Origin: Lobosporangium transversale
Lineage: Eukaryota > Mortierellomycota > Mortierellomycetes > Mortierellales > Mortierellaceae
Direction of reading: 5' to 3'
NCBI RefSeq assembly: GCF_002105155.1
Contig: NW_019028988.1
Coordinates: 682,001-746,000, forward strand
DNA: 64,000 bases
This document shows, piece after piece, positions 22,391 to 35,134 of the stretch. The stretch's first letter is position 1. Each line of letters opens with the position of its first letter. The notes beneath the pieces were generated by a model. It saw only the letters and a list, made by a program, of their open reading frames with translations, ran no database searches and had not been told where the DNA came from. Made by a program: the position numbers and the translations under genes.

Positions 22391-22917
22391 GGGTGGCTCG
22401 CTTCTCTTGCAGGCTGGAATCAAAAGTCGACTATTAGCTGACGACTCCTTTTTTTTTTGATTTTTAATTTTTTCAAAGTCCAAAATCGTATGGAGGAGCG
22501 TACAAAACACATGTAACCTACAATCATGCTGAGATATATGAGGACACATAAATTGAGCATACAAACACCTCATACTCCATAATCAGGTCTCGTTTCGTTA
22601 AAACTCTTTTCTCCCAACCTTCCAGCGTACTCTAATTTCACAGCTCTAAGACACCAGCAAACAAAAATGGTATTGATCGTGAATGAAGGTAATGATTGCC
22701 ATGAAGGCGTTGGGAATAATGTTCTGGTGGATGTTTGTATGTCCAATTTATGTGTCATATATCTCAGCATGATTGTAGGTTACATGTGTTTTGTACGCTC
22801 CTCCATACGATTTTGGACTGAAAAAATTAAAAATCAAAAAAAAAAAGGAGTCGCCAGCTAATAGTCGACTTTTGATTCCAGCCTGCAAGAGAAGCATCTG
22901 CAAGATCAAGCCACCCA
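22391..22917. repeat. Fold-back (long inverted repeat) element
   Basis: Arm 1 (about 22391-22569) and arm 2 (about 22729-22917) are reverse complements with only scattered differences over some 180 bp. They flank a 159-bp unique centre. Shared landmarks in both arms are TCCAGCCTGCAAGAG, a poly-A/T run, a TGTACGCTCC box and ATGATTGTAGGTTAC. No coding capacity for a transposase is present. This fits a non-autonomous fold-back or MITE-like element. I could not identify target-site duplications. Short related pieces lie just outside arm 1 (22317-22390) and at 3777-3870. Confidence 0.8.
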
Positions 22918-23789
22918 CTACCAGACTTGATAGATATAGAACTCTTCAACTGGTCCCCGGCTATAGCATTACAAGAATGAATGATCTTTGATTCCAAAGC
23001 TGAAGCATTGAAGATACCAACTTGGCCAAATTTACAAAGATCGTCGTCAATCATAAGCAACGGGTATTTAGTTGACTAAATAATCTGCTATAAAGAAGCA
23101 TAGTGAGTTGATAATGACGGGATTAGGTGCTAAACCCATGATTCCGTATGTAGATTGTCGAACTCATTCTTCGGATTTTACTATGGCGACCGCTGATCAA
23201 GTGGTTGTGATCCGTTTAAACGGGGCCCGACTCACCTATGGGGATATCTAACTAAGTGATGGAGAAAATTTGAAAAGTAAAAATGGCAACCCCCACCCAT
23301 TCTACATCTATGCTGTCAGGGAATTGCAGTATATCGATGGTGGGGTCGGTTGGACCCATAATTAAAAACTAAAATGAGTGGGATACAAATGGTTACGTGT
23401 TGAATAGCAAGAGGCACGATTCTCTTTGTCTGTGTGTCCATGCTTGCATGTGTATACAGAACACATGTTAATAATAATTCTTTGACGTACGCCCTAGCCC
23501 TGTCGCCCCCTTCTTTTTCCCCTTTCCTTCCTCCCTGTCACTTCATTTCTTGTGGATCGTACAACTTTATTAACAAGAGTCTAGTCTAGTCTAGTCCACA
23601 CAACCAAGACCACATTTAAAAAAAAAAAAAAAAAAAAGCTCATTCCATTTCATTTTTTCATTTTATTTTCCCATCATCCTTCCTTCCTTCCTTCATCTTT
23701 ATCTTCTTTTCCTCCTTTTTTCTCTTTTTCTATTCGCACGATTTCCCCAACGTTTTGCTTGTACCCAACATCCAAGCGATCATTACAAC
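22918..23789. other. Intergenic, SEY1 upstream region
   Basis: No gene is seen. A short TAGTC tandem (about 23579-23596), an A-run at 23618-23637 and a strongly pyrimidine-rich leader (23640-23745) precede the SEY1 start. Confidence 0.6.
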
Positions 23790-26700
23790 ATGAACGTGGT
23801 ACCAGATGTTGATCATCTTTCCTCGCGCGACTATATCGTGCCTGATATGCTCGATTCCCCTATCCCTTCTTCGGGTAAACCAGAGATTTTCAAGCAGGAA
23901 AAACCAGCGGCAGCTCAGCCTCGTTTGCATCTCATAAATGAAGAACAAAAGTTCAGGTACCTAGCTCAACTTTTGTTTATATAAAGGATGGAGGAGTGAC
24001 TTGTAGGTTCACTAAACTAACAAGCATTTTTTTTTTCTCATTCATCCCTAATGTTGGTATCGCTTATATAGTGAACACCTTTCGTCGTTTATTAACGAAA
24101 AATGGGGTCTCAAAGACTCTGGCTTCAACTATAACCTCGCTGCTGTCTTTGGAAGTCAGAGTACTGGAAAGAGTAGGTTCATATTATCATCAAGATCTCA
24201 CTTTCATGGATTTTACTCTCTATAGTAGGATGGAGATGGGTGATTTCAAAGATTCAGATCGATCTAACTGCTTTTATGCACAATCTTTTTCTCGCAATTG
24301 AACAAAAAAAAGGTACTCTCCTGAACCGATTATTTGGTACCAGCTTTGATGTCATGTCTGAGAGTTCTCGACAGCAAACTACAAAGGGTATTTGGATTAG
24401 TAAAGGCAAAGACATGAAGGTTTTGATCATGGATGTTGAGGGTACTGATGGCCGCGAGCGTGGTGAGGACCAGGTAATAGATGATAAATTACATATAGAC
24501 TACTATATAGTTTTTTTTATCTTACAAACATTTCTAATGTTTAATCCTTCACTTTGCAGGACTTTGAGCGTAAGAGTGCCCTTTTCTCACTTGCGACAAC
24601 GGAGGTATTGATTGTGAATTTATGGGAGCACCAGGTTGGTCTTTATAATGGTGCCAATATGGGTCTATTGAAGACAGTCTTTGAAGTTAACCTTCAACTC
24701 TTTGGAGGCAACCGAGGGTATGTGTAATATGATTGTGACAATCCAAAAATTTCTTTACATATTTGCATGTGATTCAATTTAATTTTTATTTTTATTTGAA
24801 TGGTCGTTTGATAATGACCGAGCGCATGGACTCTCCTGCGCTTACTAAAAAACATGGCTTGGTGGAGAAAGGAGTCATGAGATCTAAGACACGAGCACTA
24901 ATCCTGGCATTTTCGCGTGTGACTTAACAGCAAGGAGAAGACACTTCTTTTGTTTGTAATCCGTGACCATGTCGGAGCAACACCGCTCGCCAACTTATCC
25001 AACACTTTACGCGTTGACCTTGAGCGAATCTGGCACGGACTTTCCAAGGTAAAGTTGTGCCAAACTGAATATTGTGAAATGGGAAACATTTTATCAGCTG
25101 GTTAATGTTTTTTTTTTTTCTCTCTTCTTGGGTTGAATACTAGCCGGAGGGTCTAGAGGATTGCAAGATTACAGACTATTTTGACTTCATGTTCACGACG
25201 CTCTCTCACAAGCTACTTCAGCCCGAAAAATTCGAAGCTGATGTCGACCAACTGCGTCTTCGGTATTTTTTTTTTTTCTTTTTTTTTTTTCTTTTTCTAA
25301 CTAAATTCGGAAATTTCTATTCATATGAGCTAACTACCTTTCTATGGATATCTTCGCAGATTTACCGACCCTAACAACCCCAATTATGTGTTCCAGCCTC
25401 AATACTCCAGACGTGTGCCTGTGGATGGTCTTCACATCTATGCAGGAGGCATTTGGGACAAGATCATGACCAACAAAGACTTGGACCTTCCAACTCAACA
25501 GGAATTGCTAGCACAGTATCGCTGTGACGAGATTGCCAGTGCAGCTTTTGCTATTTTCCAGGAAAAGGTGAAAGAATTTAGGCAGCCAATCGAATCCGGG
25601 AACATTGTTGAGGATCTTGGACCCAAGATGAATGAAATTCGTAGTGTTGCAATCAGTAAGTCATCGCTGACCATAAATATTTCTTGCTAATTTATTCACT
25701 TCAGTATATTCACCCATATGCTTCTTATGTTTTCCCTTGAATACAGAATCTTTTGACAAGGACGCTTCACGTTACCATGCCGAGGTATATAAACGAAAGC
25801 GCGCAGAGATGATGAGTAAAGCTAACCATATGCTCGAGGCATATTTCTTGGGTCAACTCAAGAATCTTCACAAGAAAGCTGTGAGCATGTTCTCAACCAA
25901 GCTTCAAAACACGCTCCGTGGCGATGGTGTAGAATTCTCAGTAGCCGTAGCCGATTCCAAGAAGGAGGCCCTTGATTACTTTTTGCAGGGCGCTAAGGCC
26001 ATTAAGCTTGATGAGACTGAGTGGTCGTTCGACGAAGAGCTGTATCAGCTTGAGCAGGGACTGAAAGAACTCGCGGCTGTACAGCGTGAGAAGGAACTGA
26101 ATAAAATGTTGGCAGCATTGGAGAAGCATCTGCGCAAGGAATTGGATGAGCCCATTGGTCTAGCACTCAATAACCCCGGCCCAGGAATGTGGGGTCGTGT
26201 CATTACTATTTATCAACGAACAGTCGAGGACGGTGAGCAGTTGTTGCAGAAGAGAGCACGTACATTTGATTTGAACGAGCATGAGCAGGCTGAGTTGACA
26301 TTGAACTTGCGTCGTCAAGCATGGGTCCTATTGACGAAGAAGGTCCAAGAGGAATCAGCCGATGGTATGATGTTGCTCAAGCTTCGCAACAGATTCGAGG
26401 AGAAGTTCCGCTATGACGATCATGGTCTTCCTCGTGTCTGGAAGCCTGATGATGATATTGATACTCCCTTCCGCAAGGCTCGTGACGAAGTAAGATGCAA
26501 GTCTTAGTTAGTCGTCCCGTGAAAGCCACAATGGCTTTAGTTTTACGCGAGGGCAAATCATGTTAATTGTGTGGCATTTTTATATATGTATATTTTTTTA
26601 TGATAATAGACCGTCGAGCTGGTACCTTTGTTTGCTAAAATCAATACATTAGATCCTATTAAGGGAGAGAAAATCGAATTGGAGGCAACCGACGATTTTG

Positions 26701-27218
26701 ATTTCGATCAGTCACTCAAGGTCCTTTCTGAATCGCGCCAACAAGAGATCACAAACAAGTTCAAGCGCGAATCGGATGCATTCTACCTGGAAGCCAAGCG
26801 ATCAGTGGTTGCCACACAGGCCAAGCTACCATACTGGGTGGGCGTTGCATTAGTGATTTTGGGCTGGAATGAGTTCATTGCAGTAATTAAGAACCCACTT
26901 TATCTGATGGTGTTGGCGATGGTGGGAGTTCCTATGGCCGCAATGTGGTATTTGGATATGTTGGGCCTGGTAGAAACAGTAGCATGGAAAGTATATGATC
27001 AAGGCTACAAAATTGCGATGGACAAGTTGAGAGAAGCCATGGACAAGAGCCATGAGGGTCAAGGCAAGCAGCAAAATCAACAGCAACATCATCAACAGTG
27101 TCAACCCCAGCAATTTTCCTCTCAATCACAGCTCAATAATCGCTTCGTAAGTCGTAGTGATAGTTTCAGAGAGGAAAATGGCGTTGAACTGGACTCGCTG
27201 GACAAGAAGAGCTTATAA
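23790..27218 (+). CDS. SEY1: Sey1/RHD3-type dynamin-like GTPase, ER fusion
   Basis: Nine exons (23790-23956, 24072-24172, 24313-24473, 24560-24717, 24931-25048, 25144-25262, 25360-25655, 25747-26489, 26610-27218) give 823 aa, near the usual 780-860. The GTPase domain has the P-loop GSQSTGKST near residue 83, then a switch threonine in RQQTTKGIW, the DxxG-type motif in [11 protein letters not shown], and the RD motif in FVIRDHVG. A helical middle domain follows. Two close membrane segments lie at about 693-740 ([14 protein letters not shown] and [11 protein letters not shown]). The tail is Gln-rich and amphipathic. Sey1 tethers and fuses ER tubules and works like animal atlastin. The codon for Ser of GKST is split between exons 2 and 3. 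Confidence 0.96.
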
Positions 27219-27435
27219 ATCCACATTAGACACAGTCAGACAGACAGACAATAGCAGGGCAGGCCCAGCCATAAGATGCGGTCAATGGTGTTTAGACAAT
27301 ATAATATTTTTACTTTCAATAAACTACGCATGCAAAAAATAAAGTTTGAACTAAGCCACTCATGTCCAAGGAAATTGTTTGCCACCATTGTGGAAATACT
27401 ATTTGCTCGCATTAACAGACATTCCTCATCAATCA

Positions 27436-28734
27436 ATGACTGCAGGATCAGGATCAGCTTCAACCTCCGCATCTGCCTCTCGTGTACCACAGGCTGCTGT
27501 GCGGTCGCAGAGGGTTGCACAAAGTAACAACTTTAATGATGTGGAAATGATCTCACCTTCACAACAATCTCAGTCTGTAGCAGGAATAAGTGCTTCACAA
27601 TCCAGTTCAGGACAACAAGCAGCAATTATCTATCCACGCTCGGTTGTCTCTAGTTTGAGACCTACAGCTGGTGCCTATACACCACATATGGACTCTATCA
27701 AGAAGTGTTTACAGCTTATTGCAGACTCGACCGTTGACTACGAAGAATCTCATGGTGACAAAAATCATAAGGGTGCAGGATTAAAAGATTCGCCTGCTCA
27801 AACATCAACAAAGAAACTTGCAAGCCGCTCTAAATTAATGCAAGCATCATTAGCTGAAAGGGATGCATTTAGTACGGACCCCCAGATCCATGATATGGAA
27901 GCGGCATTGCATTCGGCGCTGGAGTTACAGCAACAGGTTGCAGCTGAGCGACAGGCACTGGAAGGGCTTACATCGATTCTAAGCTTGGGAGGGAAGTTAC
28001 CAGCACAAGATCTACGAAGGTCATTTGAGCATTTATTGAGCAATGAGGTGAAACACTTACAGACAAGGCGGAAACAAGCATTGAAGACGAGTCCCATTCC
28101 AGGAGTTGTGGATGTAGAGCTATGGGAGTTGAGGAAAAAAGTTTGGGAGGTACATCATGGACACGATCCTTTACCTACTTCTGGAGCCCTTGCAGGGAGT
28201 GCAGCTGGAGGAGGATATGACGAAGATGATGAGGATATGGAGATTGTGGTCACTGCAGATACAAGTGTACAAAGTTTGAAATGCCCATTGACGACAAATT
28301 TCTTAAAAGACCCGGTCACGAGTTCGTTGTGCAAGCATAGTTTTTCAAAGGATGCAATCATCTCACTTATTCAGGGGCGTCGTGGGCAATGCATGTGTCC
28401 AGTGCATGGTAGGGAATCCCTTCTACTACTTTTTTTACATGGTAAATTGATTTATGACTACTCTATAGATTCTAACGTCTTTTTTTCTCTCTCTCTCTTT
28501 CTTTCAATTAGGTTGTAATCGTGTAGTAACGATGGATTTGTTACAACCTAACAAAGCGTTAGCAAGAAAAGTTGCACGACAAATTGCAATCCAAGAAGAG
28601 ATTTCTCAAGCAGAAACCGGAGAGGTAAAAAAAAAGGAAAAAGAGCAAAGCTTTCTAATTTTTCTTTAAAAGATGTATCCTAACACGAATATACCTCTTT
28701 CATGCTGATTCCTTAGTATACCACTGTGGAATAA
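27436..28734 (+). CDS. NSE2: E3 SUMO-protein ligase Nse2/Mms21 (SP-RING)
   Basis: Three exons: 27436-28408, 28512-28624 and a short last one, 28717-28734; 367 aa. The start is the first ATG of the long frame. The N-terminal half is Ser/Gln-rich, then helical (residues about 90-230), as expected for the region that docks on Smc5. The SP-RING lies at about 278-330, with CPLTTNFLKDPVTS, the CKHSF zinc-binding Cys-His, and CPVHGC spanning an exon junction. It attaches SUMO to Smc5/6 complex partners during DNA repair. The 18-nt last exon (YTTVE and stop) rests only on a plausible TTAG acceptor; reading on past 28624 is the alternative. SEY1 ends 217 bp upstream on the same strand. Confidence 0.88.
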
Positions 28735-29218
28735 TCAATAAGGAGCAGACAACCAGTAGATCTAAGGGCCTGTCTTGGACACACATCACATTGCACATAG
28801 CACAGAGCACACAATTGCAACAGCCACTTTAATACTATTATGATTACATTGAATATAAAGAAGAAATAAGAATTATGCGTATGATCCACTTTTTTAGTTT
28901 TTTTTTGAGCTGGCCTTGTTAACACACAAAGGGAAGTAGTGATATCCTTGGGCATTGGGGGGTCGACGTGAGACTACTCCGATCATGAATTACATGTAAA
29001 TACGTGTAGTAGGGCTTCTGCTCTTTTAAATTTTTTAAAGCACTAAACCTTATCATCCAACAAAGGGTCGGGGGAAGGAAGATGACACCATTTGTTTAAA
29101 TTTAATTCAATTCAATTCAATTCATCTCATCCTTCTCTCTGTTCCTCGCCTCTACTGCTCCTTTATTCCCATCTTTTTTTTTTTTTTTTTTTTTACATTT
29201 ATCCAATCTATAAACATC
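28735..29218. other. Intergenic between NSE2 and GMPPA
   Basis: I see no gene. Four repeats of TTCAA/ATTCA type lie at 29099-29124 and a T-run at about 29175-29194, right before the GMPPA start, as part of its promoter or leader. Confidence 0.6.
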
Positions 29219-31048
29219 ATGCATCCAAAGGCCATCATTCTTGTCGGCGGTCCCTCACGCGGTACGCGTTTCCGCCCCCTTTCACTCAATGTTCCCAAGC
29301 CCTTGTTTCCTGTTGCAGGCAAGCCCATCATCTCGCACCATATTGCAGCTCTTTCCAAGATCGAGGACTTGAAAGAGATTCTTCTCATTGGTTTCTTTGA
29401 GGACTCGGTCTTTTCTCAATTCCTTCAGGATGCTGCCCGTGAATACCCTAATCTTCATATCCGGTAATTTTTTTTATCAATTAAAGGAAGCAAATGATTT
29501 TATTTTTGTGGGAAAAAAAAAAAAAATAAAAAAAAAAAGTGCCCACATGGACATATCACTTTAGTCAGAATCGCTTCTGACATAAAAAAAAAAACGTAAA
29601 CCTTACTACAAAAATCTTTCAGTAACCTGTATCTAACCGCTTCTCCCTTTCTATCTATGTAGCTATCTCCGTGAGTATCAGTCTTTGGGAACAGCTGGAG
29701 GTCTCTATCACTTCCGTGACGAGATTTTGCGTGGTAACCCAGAACAGGTCTTTGTACTTCATGCGGATGTGGCCTGCGATTTCCCCTTGATCCAGATGAA
29801 GAAGGCTCATGAAGGTCATCGTGGACTGTGCACAATTTTGGGAACCAAGGTCCCTCGTGAGGTCGCCAATAATTTTGGATGCTTGGTCGCTAAACCCGAC
29901 ACGAATGAAGTGTTGCACTATGTTGAGAAACCTGAATCTTTCATCTCCGACTTGATCTCATGTGGTGTCTACTTGTTTGATTGCGCTATCTTTGATGAGA
30001 TTCGAAAGTCTTTGGAGAATAAGAAAGGAAAGTAAGTTTCAGTCTTTGGCTTTATTTTCTTTTCTTCTTCTTTTTTTTTTTTTTTTTTGCTCCATTGAAA
30101 GAGTCATCATCGCGTCAGGTTGATTTTATATTAAGCATTAAAACTTTTTTTTTGTATTTTTTTATTTTTTATATTCATCGCATATATTTGATGATAGTGT
30201 TGAAACTGATATCTATGGCAGGGAAGTCTTCCAGGATGGCAATAAATTACGCCTGGAGCAGGATCTTCTCCGTCCTTTGGCGCAGGCTCGCAAGCTTTTT
30301 GTTTATGAGACTAAGAGTTTCTGGAGACAAATCAAAACTGCAGGGTAATTCATCATGTAGAAAAAAAAAAAAAAAAAAAAAAAAGAAATGGGATAATGAC
30401 TTTTTTTTATAGTTGTTAATTATTTACAAAAAAAAACATTTCTAATTTTATCTTGTCTATTAGATCTGCTGTGCCTGTCAATGGGTTGTACTTGGAGCAA
30501 CTTTTGAGTACCAACCCTGAGAAGCTCGCTAAAAATACACCTGGCGGTCCCGAGATTGTTGGCGCTGTCTACATCCATCCTACTGCTCAGATTGATCCAA
30601 AGGCCAAGGTAAACTGACAGGATTTCATCATCAAAAACTACGCTGTCTTGTATTCCTTACGACTTTGCGACTTTTTATTTGCACTAATTAACCATTACCT
30701 GTTCTCCAGCTTGGACCTAATGTTTCAATTGGCCCTAATGTCTTTGTGGGCAAAGGAGTTCGTATTCGTGATTCGATCATTTTGGACAATGTGGATATTA
30801 AGCAGAACGCCTGTATCTTGCATGCGATCGTTGGCTGGAACTCTAAGGTCGGATGCTGGTCTCGTGTGGAAGGAACATTGCCTGCAGCTCATAACAGCAC
30901 AGCAGTGACCAAGAATGGACTCAAGGTTCAAAGCGTGACAATCTTGGGCAAGGAAGTCACTGTCAAGGATGAAATTGTGATTAGGAACTGTATTGTTTTG
31001 CCTCACAAGGACCTTAAGCAAAGCTGTGAAAACGAAATTGTTATGTAA
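29219..31048 (+). CDS. GMPPA: Mannose-1-phosphate guanylyltransferase regulatory subunit (GMPPA type)
   Basis: Five exons (29219-29463, 29663-30031, 30198-30344, 30464-30608, 30710-31048), 414 aa; human GMPPA has 420. The nucleotidyltransferase domain opens with [17 protein letters not shown]; the insertion in the GG-GTRxRP loop marks the A rather than the B type. [18 protein letters not shown] is typical of the sugar-nucleotide fold. The C-terminal third is a left-handed beta-helix of hexapeptide repeats (for example [18 protein letters not shown]). In animals GMPPA binds GDP-mannose and restrains GMPPB, which makes GDP-mannose for glycosylation and the cell wall. Allosteric rather than catalytic function here is inferred from family. 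Introns 1 and 3 carry homopolymer runs after the donor. Confidence 0.95.
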
Positions 31049-31347
31049 AAAGGGAAAAGAAAAGTCATCATAGTAACAGAGTTTTAAGATAAAAAGCAGA
31101 GAACAAACAAAAAAGTTTATCAGGCTCAAAATATATTTGCTTATAGCAATCGTGTTATTTTGTATTGGGTCACTTATCATAGAATACGCGTCTAAAATAG
31201 CGACTATTAGCAAACAAAAAAATAAAAAATAAAAAATAAGAAGATAGATCATGTAAATATGTAAATACCTTGCTAGGAAAGCGTTTTTTTTTCTTTTTTT
31301 CAAAATTTAAATACGCCTAACTCTATTGACCGACCTCTTTTTACAAT

Positions 31348-34300
31348 TTATTCGCGAGCAAATTGGAATAGAGCTTTGTCCAGCAGTTTGACAAACGGGT
31401 CTTGGAGTGTGTCAATGATCGGGACCTTAGGTGCTTTTAATCTTAAGGTGTCTCCTTGCCCTCTTTCAGGTTCCTCATCATCATCACTATCATCGTGGTT
31501 ATTATAGTTGACCATCTCAAATTCTTCCACGTCCTCCTGCGAGACGCCCATCCCTCTCAATTCCTTTGCAATTCTTTCGCGCTCACGATCTTGCTGTTCT
31601 TGTAATGAAAGTACGCTAGATTGGCCCCCGTCGTTATCACCATCACTTGCACTATTATCGTTGCTGGCGCGATCTAATCCAGCCATGTGGCGAACCTTTT
31701 CGCGCTTTTGGTCCTTGACTTGACTGAAATACTCTCGCAATAACTCTGCTTCCTTTTGTAATTCTGAACACTGAGACTCCTGGATTTGAGCCTTCAAGAA
31801 TGTATCCAAGTCAATTGTGACACGGGCTTCCTGATTGGTCTCTTCATTGACCTGTGGATGCGCATAGCCTGTTCTCATAAAGGCGAGAATACTTTCGACC
31901 CATTCAAGCAGATCCCGGAAGAGCCCATCTTCCTGCTTATGGACAGAATGGACAAATTTGTAGAAACTGGGGAGATGCTTCTTGACCAAATTTAGGTAGA
32001 GTGTCGAAATAGAGGCGCTGTTGCCATGTTCGTCTGTTATAGTGTTTTAACACAAAGAAAGAGCAAAAATTGGTAATAGAACAAAGGGATGAAACGAATA
32101 ATTGGCTTTTTTTTTTTTTTTTTTTTTTTTTTTTCATACCATCGTTGACATCAGCCTGTTCCACAATCTTGACTAACTCATCAACAAAGTCTTTCACATC
32201 CATGAGACTATCCGCAATGTTTGCACTTTTGTAGACTTGGACTAAGGGCTCATAAAAGATCGAAATAAGCTCCTTGAAGATCTCACCCGCCACACCCTGA
32301 AAGATTAATCCCATCATTCGCTCCTTATCCCGAATCCGCACTTGCGTCACCAATAGTTGCTGCAGCAATTGAATTAAATTACTCTGCTCCTGGTGTTGAG
32401 CCTGATGCCTATGGTTGGAACTAGAACTCAGTTTGAGACGGCTTTTCTCGCTACGTTGAGCAGACGTTTCTGCTTCTGATGAATCTGGTCCTTCTGAATT
32501 AGAATATTCACTTTCACTGTTATCACTATCTTCATCATATTCTCCTTCTAAGAATGCCTGCCGCTGTTTAATAAGACGCTCCTTCTCTGCCTCATTTTTC
32601 TCGAGTTGCTGTTGAGCATCCCAGACACGCTTGATTTGGGTTGGCTGAAGAGATGGTTGTATGGTATTTGACTTTAGTACGTCCATCACGAGCCCTAAAT
32701 CTGTAATGTCATAAAGGCCTAAATTCAAAAAAAAAAAAAAAAAAAAAAAAAAAGATTTGTTCCTCTTGTACTACATAAAGAAGATTCATGGACACGAACT
32801 TGCAGCCGAACAACTTAAATTACCCTTATTCCTCGTATCCCCATCAGGGAAGATACTGTCGATAACGGCCTTGGGCGCATAGACATAGTTCTTGATCTTC
32901 TCACATAGCCCGGGATCATTGATGACGGTCTCCAATTGCGTCACGTTCTTCTTGTACTCGGAGATCTCTTCTTGAATGTTCACTGATATAATGCGCTGCA
33001 TGAGACTACGACGCCCAAAGGGTTGTGCCAAAAATAAGTCCATGATACCCTTCATCATGGCTATCGGGTTCGAGACCTTGAGAATCCCCCACATGGTTTT
33101 GTACGGCATCAGCGTATGGGTCCGCTTGAGTTGCGTGAAATTTAAAGTCGCGTCATCCGAAGCCGAAAAGACATGATATAACGTTGACGCGAGGCTCATA
33201 CAGCCCCATTCAAATACAGTTTGATACAACGGTGGTAAATTTTCCACTTTGTCGTATTTGCCTAACGCGCTGAATAGACGAGAAACGCCTCCTGGTTTAA
33301 GCAGGTCCATCTTGACTTGCTTCATATGGGAATCAAGCTCTTGTACTTTTTTAGCGACCTCTCGATCGAACTTCGCCTGCTGCTCCTGTCGATGCTTGTC
33401 CAGCGCAGCACGGACCCGAATGTCATTGGCTTCCTCTGTTGTCAGGGTTTCGATGGGTTCCTTGGTGAGGAAGCCAATAAAAATCGAGGAATTAACCACT
33501 TCTGGTGAAACCTTGGCTAAGTTATGAAGATATCCACGAAGACTGACTCGATCCTTTTCACGCGCAATTCTGGCACCAGATGAGCCAGACTTTGCAGAGA
33601 ACTTCCTGGGAGGTAATGAGAATTCGTATTGAGGGAATTCTTCTCCAAGCTGAAGCAAAGTAAAGTAAAAGTCATTTTTTTTTTACTTTTTTTAGTGACG
33701 CCTGCAGGAAAATATTTGTGCCAAAATATGCAAGCGTTTTTTTTTTTTTTTTTTTTTTTTTTATTACCGCAATATATAAGCGACGGAAATGACCATGTCG
33801 TCTGGCAACTACGTATTCTTTGCCATCTGTCAGCATGCTCGATACCAAGAATTCCTAGTGAGGAAGTCAGTCAATAATTAATTGAATTTAGTTTGGTTGT
33901 TATAATCTCTCCTCTCTTTTCCAAAAAAAAAAAAAAAAAAAAAAGAAAGCATTCGACATTCAACTCTCAGTAATAAAAAGATCGCGTCATATAATTTTTT
34001 TTTACTACCCTCGCTAAACGTTTCACAGAGTATCATTTCAAAATAATGACGATAGTTGGATAGATAAAAAAAAAACATTGGTCATCGAACAAAAAACTCA
34101 CAGGGTGTTCATGCTCGCGCACATGTCGTTTTTCCTTGATGATCCGGATACCAGCAACATTGATACGCATTCCATGGATAAGCAGCGATGGGCCTGTTAT
34201 TGGTTCTGTAGTAGTGCTCAATTGCAACTCTGCAAGATTGCTTTCCAATTCTTGTTCTTTTCCTCCTTGCTCATATTTATGTTCTCGTTCTTGTTCTCGT

Positions 34301-34739
34301 TGCTTTACAGTCTTGACGGCCATTGAATACATCAGTACCACCATTTTTTCGGCTTTATTCCTTAGCCGTTTCCGACGCTTCATCTCCTCACGCTCTACTC
34401 CGTTGCTTGCACCATCCAATTTAGTCCATTCTTGAATGAACAATTGAAGCTTTGGCCAAAGTTCACCTTTGGAACTTGGATCCTTTAGGAAAGGAAATGG
34501 GACAACAATGGACTTGAACAAGTGACGGAGGAATGGAATAGTTGATTGTGTATGCTCATTTTTGGGATCAAAGGGCCCCCCAAGATTAGGGAGAGTTTTA
34601 TAAGGATCTTCCCGTAAACCCTCGACTTCTCTGTTGATGAGGACGCCAAGGAGGTATTTCTTGAGATAGTGCTCTTGACGGGCGGTCAGCATTGACGACT
34701 TGTTGTTGCTGATATCTATTAGTGTTTCCCAATAATGTG

Positions 34740-34778
<39 letters not shown>

Positions 34779-34830
34779 ATATTTACTTAATCCAAGTTTG
34801 TTTTATTAGTCAGAACCCCTTACCTGCCAT
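31348..34830 (-). CDS. PXB-PX-DUF3818 protein (yeast YPR097W/Lec1-like)
   Basis: Six exons: 34824-34830 (7 nt, ATG GCA G), 34102-34715, 33768-33854, 32824-33649, 32140-32718, 31348-32033; 932 aa. The N-terminus (LTARQEHYLKKYLL) is a PX-associated PXB domain. A PX phosphoinositide-binding domain follows (YVVARRHGHFRRLY near residue 220). The rest is a long helical DUF3818 region with acidic Ser-rich inserts near residues 560-600 and close to the C-terminus. The same order of domains is found in yeast YPR097W (Lec1), linked to sterol and lipid distribution. Role at a membrane contact or in lipid transfer is inference. The 7-nt first exon is the only way I found to give a start codon in frame. 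Introns hold long A or T runs. Confidence 0.88.
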
Positions 34831-35134
34831 GACTGATACGGTAGTTGTCTGAGTGTGGGGTTTGAAAATTGAAAAGAAAACGAATGAGGAAGCGAATGTG
34901 AATATTGATGGAGGGGTGAACGAGCGCACTCTTTTATATTCTACAGCCTTTTTTTTTTTTTTTTTTTTTTTTTAGCTTTGCTTTACGACATATTAAATAT
35001 TTTTGGCAAAGCCCAGTCCTCTCAGGTAAAACAATCTTCCCTCTTCTCCTTCAGGGCCAAATGTTTTATTTATTTTCTATGTAATAACATAAAAAGGATA
35101 TACACGCTTAATTTTTATTCTTTTTTTTTCTTTT
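34831..35134. other. Spacer between TRAPPC2L 3' end and Lec1-like 5' end
   Basis: About 300 bp with a T-run at 34950-34973. No gene is seen. It should hold the promoter of the Lec1-like gene and the 3' end of TRAPPC2L, both on the minus strand. Confidence 0.6.
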
